Origin: Baffinella frigidus
Lineage: Eukaryota > Cryptophyceae > Cryptomonadales > Baffinellaceae
Length of the DNA stretch: 64,000 bases
Direction: 5' to 3'
Assembly: GCA_026770585.1 (NCBI GenBank)
Contig: MU646684.1
Coordinates: 8,904-72,903, forward strand
How positions within the stretch are numbered: the stretch's first letter is position 1; the number at the start of each line of letters is the position of its first letter. The notes beneath the pieces were generated by a model, which saw only the letters and a list, made by a program, of their open reading frames with translations, ran no database searches and had not been told where the DNA came from. This document shows positions 51,268-59,396 of this stretch, one piece after another. The position numbers and the translations under genes were made by a program.

Positions 51268-54215
51268 ACAGCCCCCGCCCCCCCCCCTCCACGAAACAGG
51301 TGATTCGGGTGGCGCAGCTGGATCGCGGCGACGGGCAGGGGGGCGTGCTTCCGCAGCGAGTGCGCATGGGCCGCATGCGCCCCCACCACACCAAGATCGA
51401 GAGCGCCGGGTGGCACGTCAGCTTCTTCACTGACGAGCGAGGCGTTATGGATAAGGTACACACACACCCGGTTTAGGGTTTAGGGTTTAGGGTTTTAGGA
51501 TTTCAGGGTTTAGATTTTGGAGTTCAGGGTTTAGGGTTGAGGGTTTAGAGTTGAGAGTTTAGGTTTCTGGGTTCAGGGTTTAATATTCAGCGTTTAACGT
51601 TTGGCGTTTAAGGTTGAGGTTTTAGGGTTTGGGGTTCAGGGTTTAGGGTTTAGGGTTCAGGGTTTAGGGTTTCTCACACTGTAAACCTCAAACTCCACAC
51701 CATAAACCCTAAGCCCTAAGCCCTAAGCCATAAACCCTTGACCCTAAACTCTCAACCCTCAACCCTCAACCCCAACCTCTAACTCCTGAACCGTGGACCC
51801 TAGACCCTCAACCGCATACCCTACACCCTGTTTAGGGTCAAGGGTCAAGGGTTTAGGTTTCAGGGTTCAGGGTTTAATGTTCAGCGTTGAACGTTGAGCG
51901 TTTAAGGTTGAGGTTTTAGGGTTTAGGGTTCAGGGTTTAGGGTTTAGGGTTTAGGGTTTAGGGTTTAGGGTTTAGGGTTTAGGGTTTGGGGTTAAGAGTT
52001 GAGGGTTTACGGTTTACGGTTTACGGTTTGGGGTCTAGGGATCAGGGCTCAGGCTTTAGGGTTTCTCACACTCTAACTCTCAAACTCCACACCATAAACC
52101 CTAAGCCCTAAAACCTCAACCCTCCACCCTCAACCCTCAACCCTCAACATCAACATCAAACTCTAACTCCTGAATTGTAAACCCTAGACCGCAAACCTCA
52201 TACCCTACACCCTGTTTAGGGTTTAGGGTTGAGAGTTTGACTTTCAGGGTTCAGGGTTCAATGTGAAGCGTTGAACGTTGAGCGTTTAAGATTCAGGTTT
52301 TAGGGTTTAGGGTTTAGGGTTTAGGGTTTGGGGTTTAGGGTTTAGGGCTCAGGGTTTAGTTTTTTTCACACTCTTACCCCCAAACTCCAAACCCTAAACC
52401 CTAAGCCCTAAACTCCAAACTCTAAACCCGAAACCCTGAACCCTAAACCCTAAATTCTCAACTTCTAAACCGTAAACCGTAAACCCTGAACCTCATGGCC
52501 TACACCCTAAACCCCGTACCTCACACCCCACACCCTCAACCCTACACCCTACACCCTCAACCCCCAACACTAAACCCTGCACTCCAAACCCTGAACCCTA
52601 AACCCTGAACCCTGAACCCTAAACTCCAACCCCTTAACCCTAAACCCTAAACCCTCAACCCTCAACCCTGAACCCTAAAACCCACACCCCACACCCCACA
52701 CCCTTAATCCTACACCCTACACCCTCAACCCCCAGCACTCAACCCTGCACTCTAAACCCTGAACCCTAAACCCCAAACCCCAAACACTAACCCCTAAACC
52801 CTAAACCTTAAAACCCTAAACCCCACACCCCGCACCCAAAACCTCAACACCAAACGAATCGTATTCGGCCAGAAGTGCCGTGCCTAGTGTGCTTGCTTGT
52901 CCTTGGAGCCATGAGGCAGCACTCGCAAGGACTGGCTCAGGTTCCCGTCGTCAGCTGCGCCAGTTGCTGCAAGACAGACCATGCTACTGATTGCCTGCTT
53001 GCTTGTGCAAGGCAGCGTTGCCGAAATTCTTGTGCTGACATAACAGTGTGTTTATTACAGTTCGAAAATAACACGGCCACCAGGGCTGGTAGCGTTGGTT
53101 GCCTGGGAGTGCCAGCCAGCAGGGCTGTCTGGCATCGGTGGCAGATGCCTCAGAGGGATGGCTGAGAAGGGGGTGATGGCTGAAAGGGGTCCCTCTCTCG
53201 TGGCTGGGCGGCAGGTGCGAGCGTTCACGCACCAGGAGCTGAACCGTGCTGACTGGCTCGATCCAACCGCGATCCGCGCGGCCATGGCGAGCGGTGCTGA
53301 CTACTTCAATGCCGACTCCAAGGGCAACCGCAACGCCCAGGAGAGGCACGGCGGGCTGCACAGCAACCCGTCGTGCCACGGCCTGCCCTACCACGCCCTC
53401 GCGCATCCCGAGGTGTGTCCTCCCGCGGGCCACCACGCGCCCCTGGTACAGGGCTACCTCGCTCACATGCCCCCCCCCCTCCCCCTAGGGCCACCATAGG
53501 GCCCTAAGCATGGGCCTACTGTAGGGTCTTAGCGGGAGGCGGTTTCTTATGAGCGAAGTAACCCTGTAGCCCTCCTGGCGTGGCTCGCCTCCTTCCTCCC
53601 GCACTTGAGTTTCTCGCGTCGCGCTGTGCATGTGCCCTCAGGCTCAACTCCCTTGGCCGAGCCTCGGTCGGTTGCTGTGTTCTTCAATACGTGGTTGAGG
53701 GTTGTCTGACGCAAGATTCATCTGAACGATACAGGCCCCACGTTTCACGAGGACTCTTCTGTCTTTCGTTGCGTTGACTGAAACGGATCAGCGGGCCTTA
53801 AAAGGACCGGAGTTACCAGTCAACTCTCTCTTAGAAGAAGAACCGGAGTTTCCAGTCGACTTTCTCAAGTGAATCTACTTTGGATGCTCAAGTGAATCTA
53901 CCTAGGTGTGCTCATAACATTGCATCCCTATGCCCTTAGATCCTAGATACCCACAATCTAGTCAAAGCTCTGGTCCTAAATTAAGAACTCGCAGGCCCCA
54001 AATCCGGTGCGTGCGCAAGTTGTGGGTTCTTGTAACGCAGGTATCCCCTGCACTGGCACTGTACCACTGACGTGCAGGTGGGGTGGCAGGTGTACGGGCA
54101 CCTGCTGCCAGACTGCGCGGCAGCACACGGCGAGGATTTGGACCTCCGCCTCCTCGCGTTTCCCCTCCCGGGAGCTGTGCCTACTCCGCCCCGAGACCAC
54201 CACCGTGAGCTCTAG
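47026..54215 (+). CDS. Glycosyltransferase family 17 (GnT-III-like beta-1,4-N-acetylglucosaminyltransferase), six exons
   Basis: Exons: 47026-47762, 50342-50504, 50710-50910, 51300-51455, 53215-53412, 54078-54215; all joins are GT-AG and in frame, giving 530 residues. The GT17 core is unmistakable: FFNELDILELRLHEL, then across the first intron FVVVEATRTHS...KPLHYL, KDKIIHIVVDDLP, DAWARENFQRNAMARGL, the DxD-like ISDVDEIP, SRFFNFRF, GWHVSFF and AFTHQELN. Known animal members add the bisecting GlcNAc to N-glycans in the Golgi; outside animals the acceptor is mostly unknown. The N-terminus has a basic tail and one hydrophobic segment (HVLGLALLLVELAWSAG), fitting a type II Golgi protein. A beta-rich stretch of about 100 residues follows it, unlike the usual stem. 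ATG 47098 is an alternative start (506 aa); it would make the hydrophobic segment a signal peptide. Introns 1 and 4 are telomere-like. Confidence 0.88.
47845..49690 (+). repeat. Telomere-like tract in intron 1 of the GT17 gene
   Basis: About 1.85 kb of CCCTAAA/CCCTGAA/CCCTCAA heptamers on the plus strand, which is the sense strand here, with a homogeneous CCCTCAA run at about 49556-49635. It continues beyond the MITE-like insert at about 50155-50275. Confidence 0.9.
49700..50152. mobile_element. MITE-like element with terminal inverted repeats and TA duplication, inside GT17 intron 1
   Basis: 453 bp of A/T-rich DNA within the telomere-like intron. The left end CGAGGTGTGGC-ACCTAAATT and the inverse of the right end CGAGGTGCGTTACCTAATTT match over about 30 bases, continuing into TGGTCCC on both sides. 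The element is bordered by TA (49698-49699 and 50153-50154). It has no coding capacity. The ends differ from the element at 33828-34152, so these are two families of the same general class. Confidence 0.78.
50529..50589 (+). repeat. Conserved intron motif, two tandem copies, in GT17 intron 2
   Basis: The sequence CCATACCGCGGTCGTGTATG-TCAACTTAA starts about 26 bases after the donor. A second, slightly different copy follows about 30 bases later. The same segment at the same distance from the donor is found in a STRIP intron (about 61970-61999, opposite strand, also sense). A CT microsatellite fills the rest of the intron up to the acceptor at 50709. Confidence 0.75.
50591..50700 (+). repeat. 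CT/CA/CG dinucleotide microsatellite before GT17 exon 3
   Basis: A (CT)n tract interrupted by CG and CA runs just upstream of the acceptor CGCCTGCAG|CGC. On the sense strand it supplies a very long polypyrimidine tract. A similar (CT)n at about 51226-51263 precedes exon 4. Confidence 0.9.
51470..52850. repeat. Mixed-orientation telomere-like array with higher-order repeats in GT17 intron 4
   Basis: Starts with G-rich heptamers on the sense strand, then alternates with C-rich blocks. A composite unit of roughly 370 bp recurs two to three times (starting near 51590, 51870 and 52250). It contains the words GTTCAGCGTT/GTTGAACGTTGAGCG, a TTTCTCACACTCTAA junction and an ACCCTGTTTAGGGT junction where the strand flips. 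The end (52370-52850) is C-rich only. Positions 52851-53214 are unique intron sequence. Confidence 0.8.
53500..54015 (+). mobile_element. Left arm of an inverted dispersed repeat pair (in GT17 intron 5)
   Basis: 53727-54015 matches the reverse complement of 56474-56716: shared CAGGCCCCACG, GTTACCAGTCAACTCTCTCT, CAAGTGAATCT, CCTAGATACCCACAA and CAGGCCCCAAATC in order. A further block at about 53495-53530 (GGGCCTACTGTAGGGTC) matches the inverse of about 56991-57025. The interior 53540-53725 has no counterpart in the right arm, so the two copies carry different inserts. Probably a non-autonomous transposable element family; class unknown. Confidence 0.65.
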
Positions 54216-54384
54216 CTGTGATCAAATTCAAGTAAAATCGAAAGTCTCTACTCGCGGGTGATTCCTGCAGACCGGCACACACTTGAGAGGCGGAATAGGA
54301 TTGAACATTTACATTTGGCAGCCACGTTGCCCCACCAGCCGGTGCAACGAGAATCACAGTGCGGCTCCACTCAGCCCCTGCCCT

Positions 54385-55185
54385 CTACGCCTCCTCCCCC
54401 TCCTCCTCGTCCTCATCTTCCTCCTCGTCCTCATCCTCCCCCTCCTCGCCCTCCTCCTCCTCTTCGCTCTCATCCTCCTCGCCGCTTGCCTCGCCGCTGA
54501 ACTCGCCTCCCTCATCCACGCTCTCCCCCTCATCCCCGCTCTCGTCCTCGTCCCCACTGCCCCCCTCCTCGCTTTCGCTCCCCTCGCCATCCTCGCTCTC
54601 CTCCGTTTTCACCGCCTTGCCCTTGACTCCTGCCGGGACGGGCACACCGGCCTGAGAGCCCCCGCTCTTGATCATGTCAAGGAACTGGCCCTTGGTCATC
54701 TTGTCGGCCGCGGGCGCCTGAACGTCGCTGGGCTTCTGATCCTCGAGACGCTTCTTCTGCTGCGACTGCACTGCGTTGAACAGCTTGACAATGCCCCGCG
54801 TGGCCAGCTTGAGGAGCAGCTTCTCTTGGTTTCCCTCAGCCTCCAGATCCGGAAGCTTGTGATCCTTCTCGAACCACTTCTTCTTTGCCACCACCAGCTT
54901 CGCTGCCTCCTTGTCGGCCTTCGCCTGATCGAGCCGCGCGTCGAGCTCCGAGTTCTTCTGCGTCGCCGCCATGATGGGGGTCTTCGCCTTTTTCGGCACC
55001 CGCCTCGCCAGCGCACCCTTGAGCGCATCGCCAAAGCCAATCGTGCCCGGCTTGACGCCCTTCTTAGCAGGCCCAGGTCTGCCCCCATCCGCGGCAACCC
55101 CGCGCTTCTTGGCGGAACCACGGTCATCCCCGCTCGCCTCCTCGAAGCCCTCGTCGCGCGCCTTCCTCTTGATCGGCGCCGGCAT
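54385..55185 (-). CDS. RRP15: RRP15-like ribosomal RNA-processing protein
   Basis: Single exon, 266 residues. It is needed for maturation of pre-60S (and early 40S) ribosomal particles in the nucleolus in characterised relatives. Residues 1-44 are basic with nuclear-signal-like KRK and KKR clusters. KPGTIGFGDALKG at 45-57 and LLLKLATRGIVKLFNAVQSQQKK at about 122-144 are the conserved Rrp15 core, joined by a Lys/Ala-rich, probably helical segment. From about 185 to the end the chain is an extreme Glu/Asp tail, common in nucleolar factors but longer than usual. The ATG at 55185 was chosen because upstream in-frame sequence lacks domain content and overlaps the divergent POLE3 gene. It converges on GT17 (169 bp between stops). 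Confidence 0.9.
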   Translation of the reverse strand: MPAPIKRKARDEGFEEASGDDRGSAKKRGVAADGGRPGPAKKGVKPGTIGFGDALKGALARRVPKKAKTPIMAATQKNSELDARLDQAKADKEAAKLVVAKKKWFEKDHKLPDLEAEGNQEKLLLKLATRGIVKLFNAVQSQQKKRLEDQKPSDVQAPAADKMTKGQFLDMIKSGGSQAGVPVPAGVKGKAVKTEESEDGEGSESEEGGSGDEDESGDEGESVDEGGEFSGEASGEEDESEEEEEGEEGEDEDEEEDEDEEEGEEA

Positions 55186-55288
55186 CTTCAGAGAGCACGT
55201 GAACTTTAAAAGTGGATTGTAGAACCCGGACGTTGACTTTTGGGGGGTGTCAACTTGAGATTGCGCGGGAGGACCCCCGGCTGGGAAG
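55186..55288. promoter_or_regulatory. Bidirectional promoter region RRP15/POLE3
   Basis: Only 103 bp separate the divergent start codons. It contains a palindromic CACGTG at 55196-55201 and a CTTTAAAAG patch shortly after. Either could be a core or E-box-type element, but no role is shown by the sequence itself. Confidence 0.55.
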
Positions 55289-56291
55289 ATGGGCGATGCC
55301 GACAGGCTGCCGATGGCCAACGTGTCGCGCATCATCGCGCAGACGCTCCCGAAGGACGCCTCCGTGAGCAAGGAGGCGCGCGTTGCGCTCTCTGCCTGCG
55401 CCACCGTCTTTGTCCACTACATCACTGAGCTGTGCGATCCCCGCCCCAGACCCCCATCTGGTTTTGGCGAGCGCGGGCGGGCGTGGCTCGCACGCGGGCG
55501 TGTGTGCTTTTCCCCGCAGCGAGACCGAACAGTCAGAATGTGATCGAATGTCCCTTGTCTGGATGGACTAGATGGGGGAGCTGGCAAGCGCGGAAGGTTG
55601 ATCTGAGCGAGTAGTGGGAGGTTGGGGCTGACGGCTGGTGCGGCGGGATGTGGATGAACAGGGCGGTGCAGCAGTGCGATAAGCGCAAGAAGGCGACGAT
55701 CGCGCCGGAGGACGTTATCGAGGCTTTGAAAGAGGCGGAGTTTGAGGACTTTGAGGGATCTCTCAAGGCCTCGCTTGACGCGTTCCAGAACGCGTCAAAG
55801 GCGGCCAAGACAGCCAAGGCATCTTCTGCCAAACGCCAAAAGCTGGACGAATCGGTCAACGACGATGCCGCTGATGCTGGTGCTCTCCCGCCCCGCTTGC
55901 GCTCACGTCGCGCTCGCTGCTGTGATTGTGGGAGCAAGTTGATGTCTGAAATTGCAAGCCACTGACACCGCTTCTCCTTGACTCGGCAGGGGAGGCAGAA
56001 GGGGCCAGCCAGCAGGCCAGCCAGGACCCGGAGACCGCCGCCCAGGTCTTGCCACCTCCTCTCGCTATGCCGCCTGCACAGCCACACTGGCGCGCTCCGT
56101 TTCTGGGGACAGGGTGCTTGCACGCCATCTCGCCCGGTGCACCAAGTTGACTGGGGCGGATCGAATGTACGCAGGGAGCGTCTTCCAGCGGTGTGGCCAA
56201 GGAGGAGGATAAGGATGAAGGTGCGGAGGAGGCGGCGGGAGCGGGCGAGGAGGAGGAGGGGGCAGCAGCTGACGCGCCGGCAGATTTCTGA
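55289..56291 (+). CDS. POLE3: POLE3/Dpb4-like histone-fold protein, four exons, 177 aa
   Basis: Exons: 55289-55431, 55662-55879, 55990-56045, 56175-56291. The histone fold reads LPMANVSRIIAQTLP, VSKEARVALSACATVFVHYITE, then after intron 1 KRKKATIAPEDVIEALKEAEFEDFEGSLKASLDAF. This matches POLE3/Dpb4 (the CBF/NF-Y-B-like subunit of DNA polymerase epsilon, also CHRAC17) better than NF-YB or Dr1. The tail from about residue 120 is rich in Glu, Asp and Ala, as in POLE3. Phases agree at every junction (CT|G, G|GG, CAG|GGA). In known complexes it pairs with POLE4/Dpb3 to hold histones and double-stranded DNA behind the fork. The intron 1 donor CT|GTGCGA is weak but is the only one restoring the fold. 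Confidence 0.87.
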
Positions 56292-56470
56292 TCTCAGCAC
56301 TTGTAGAGTAGCCACCCAGGGCCAATGAGCGAGTGTCAAGCACGCCCGAGTAAATCACGCAGGTGCGAGTAAATTGCTGCCATCGTTCTTTTTTACGTTT
56401 ACTGCAAAACGTTTCGCGCTGGCCAGCTCCCCGTCTACAGGGACATCATGGTTACAACACCCAAGAACTT

Positions 56471-57025
56471 CAGGACCGGCACCAGATTTGGGGCCTGTGT
56501 AATTTGTGGGTATCTAGGCTCTAAGGGCATCTAAGGACGCAAGGCTATGAGGACGTCGGCGGAGATTCACTTGAGCCTCCTTAAGTACATTCACTTAGGC
56601 CGTCTAAGTAGAGAGAGTTGACTGGTAACTACCGGCCTTCTAAGGCCAGGTCACGCTCTCGAGTAAATCCAGCGAAGACAGGAGACTCCTCGGGACTCGT
56701 GGGGCCTGTAGCGTTCAGAGGTTATGAGTACCCCGCGGTTTGACTAAATCTCGCGTAGGGCAAGAGCGATTTGATCAATACCGCAGTGTCCAAAATTGAT
56801 GCGAAGAAGGGCGTCAAGCCGGGCACGATTGGCTTTGGCGATGCGCGAGGCGGGTGCGCGGGCGAGGCGGGTGCCGAAAAAGGCGATGACACCCATGGCG
56901 ATGACGCGCCCTCGTGACGTTTGCTGCAATGCTTCTCTGGATTTTCTCGGTCTAAATCTACCTCAAATTTAAATACCCGCACTCTACAGTAGGCCCATCT
57001 GGGACCCTATTGTGGTCTAGATTCC
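56471..57025 (-). mobile_element. Right arm of the inverted dispersed repeat pair, with an inserted RRP15 fragment
   Basis: The reverse complement aligns with 53500-54015 in two blocks (56474-56716 and about 56991-57025). Between the blocks, in place of the left arm's insert, lies a piece of RRP15 coding sequence. It occupies the space between POLE3 and STRIP stop codons, which point toward each other. Confidence 0.65.
56801..56908 (+). pseudogene. Truncated RRP15 gene fragment
   Basis: The plus strand reads AKKGVKPGTIGFGDA, identical to residues 40-54 of the RRP15 protein encoded at 54385-55185, with nearly identical DNA. It then loses about a dozen bases, gains a short duplication, resumes with the GCGAGGCGGGTGCCGAAAAA segment, and decays. 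It is in inverted orientation to the intact gene. It has no start codon, no conserved helix and no tail, so it cannot make RRP15. Confidence 0.85.
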
Positions 57026-57173
57026 GTTCATGTTCTCAGATCCGAGGCACCCCTGTACATGTAATGTATTATTTATTAGTCTCTAGGCGCGTGCCCCGCT
57101 TGGCCCTGCGAGGCTCTCGACTTCGCGCACCTCCTTCACCATTGGCACGTCGACAACATCTCGCGCGTTTGGC

Positions 57174-57980
57174 TCAGTGCTCCACGCGCGGGATGGGCGA
57201 GGGCGGGTCGAAGTCAGGGGCGGGCGGAGGCTGGAGCATTTGCGGCATGCTGTCATAGAGGGGCGTCGGAGGTTGTGAGTGCGGCGACGGCGCGAGGAAC
57301 GACGCCGGGAGATGGTGGTGGTCGAGGGCGAGGAGGGATGAGTCCAGCGGCGATAGATGGTGGTCGAGGGGTTGGCGGGAGGCGTGCGGCGGCGGGAGGT
57401 TGGACGGCGGGAGGTGCGCGGCCTCGAGGAGGAGGGCCACGCGTTCGTGAACTGAGAGGTTGTGATCTGCCCCTGCGTAGCGCTCTTCGGTCCCGCACTC
57501 TTCGAGCCCCGGGTGGTACGTCTGCCGTGCCAACCAACCAACCGTCAACTTCAATCATGCCTGCATATCCCCGCCCTACAATCCTTGCAAAAGGGACCCC
57601 TGAGTGCGTAATAGGATACTTGGCACGTAAGGGAGCAGCACGCGTGCCGCCCCGCAACCGACAGTGCCTCACGTGCCCAGCTGCAAGCCCCAGATCTGCT
57701 CTCCAGATGCCCAGACAAGAAGTTGCATGCACAGGCCCGACACTCCTCCACTCCTCCACGCGAACTGTCACGTCGCAGGGCTGGGACGTGCACGCCTGTG
57801 CGACTGCCAGGCCTGAGGCGGTGCTGGGGAAGGGAGGGGGCAGGGGGGTTCCCGCGCGGCTTTAGGGTTCTGGGTTCGGGTTTTAGGGTTGAGGGTTTCG
57901 GATTTAGGGTTTAGGGTTAAGGGTTTGGGGTGTAGGATTTGGGGTGTAGGGTGTAGGATTTGGGGTTGAAAGTTGATGGT

Positions 57981-58033
<53 letters not shown>

Positions 58034-58185
58034 GGTTNNNNNNNNNNNNNNNNNNNNNNNNNNNNNNNNNNNNNNNNNNNNNNNNNNNNNNNNNNNNNNN
58101 NNNNNNNNNNNNNNNNNNNNNNNNNNNNNNNNNNNNNNNNNNNNNNNNNNNNNNNNNNNNNNNNNNNNNNNNNNNNNNNNNNGGT

Positions 58186-58273
<88 letters not shown>

Positions 58274-59361
58274 GGTTCGGGGTTGAGTGTTGAGTGTCAA
58301 GTGTTGAGTGTTCAGGGTTTGAGGTTCAGGGTTCGGGGTTTAGGGTTCAGGGTTCAGGGTTCAGGGTTCAGGGTTCAGGGTTCAGGGTTCAGGGTTTGAG
58401 GTTCAGGGTTTGAGGTTCAGGGTCCAGGGTGGAGGGTTGAGGGTTCAGGGTTTGATGTTGAGGGTTCAGGTTTCAGGTTTCAGGTTTTAGGGTTTAGGGT
58501 TTAGGGTTTGGGGTTCAGGGTCCAGGGTTTAGGGTTCAGGGTTTGGGGTTTAGGGCTTAGAGTGTAGGGTTTAGGCTTTGGGCTTCAGGGTGCAGGGTTC
58601 AGGGTTCATGATTTAGGGTTTAGGGTTGAGGGTTTAGGGTTTAGTGTTTGGGGAGTAGGGGTTAGGATCTAGGATTTCAGGTTTGCTCAGGGTTTAGTGT
58701 TCAGGGCTTCCGGTTGAGGGGTGAGGTGTTAGGTGTTTGGTGTTAGAGTGTAGGGTTCAGCGTTTAGGGTTCAGGGTTGAGGATTTAGGGTTTAATGTTC
58801 AGGGATTAGAGTTCAGGGTTCAGAGTTTAGGTTGCAAGGTCAAGGTTCAGGATTTAGGGTTTAGGGTTCAGGGTTTAGTTTTCCGGTTGAGGAGTTAGGC
58901 GGTGTTTAATGTGAGAGTGTAGGGTTTAGGGTTTGGGGTTCAGGGATGAGGGTTGAGGGTTTAGGGTTTATGGTTTAGGGTTTAGAGTTTAGGGTTTAGG
59001 GTTCAGGGTTGGGGGTTCAGGGTTTATGGTTCAGGGTTCAGAGTTTAGGGTTCAGGGTTCCGGGTTTAGGGTTTAGGGTTTAGGGTTTAGGGTTTTGGGT
59101 TTTTAGTTTCGGGTTTAGGGTTTGGTAGACAGGACCTGGTTGAAGAGGTCGGTGGCGTCGCGCACCCTCATGTCTGCCGCCATCGCATCCTCTGCTCCCC
59201 CCGCCAACACACCCCGTCCCTCACATCAGCAACCCCGCCCATCGCTCCCGTCACAACACGTCACGCAACACATCCCCCCCGTTCAAAAACACGGCACGAC
59301 CCTTCGCATTGGCAGCACCCAACCTCTCGCCGTCGGCTGTCAGACACTCGCGACCCTTCTG

Positions 59362-59396
<35 letters not shown>

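Noticed and set aside
55533-56339. 268-codon minus-strand frame over POLE3
   Set aside because: Antisense shadow of the POLE3 exons; no motif, and it crosses the POLE3 introns without change of composition.
57551-57793. A Cys/His-rich frame that looked like a zinc finger
   Set aside because: Spacing of Cys and His fits no known finger. The stretch lies in the STRIP intron between exons whose junction is in phase without it.
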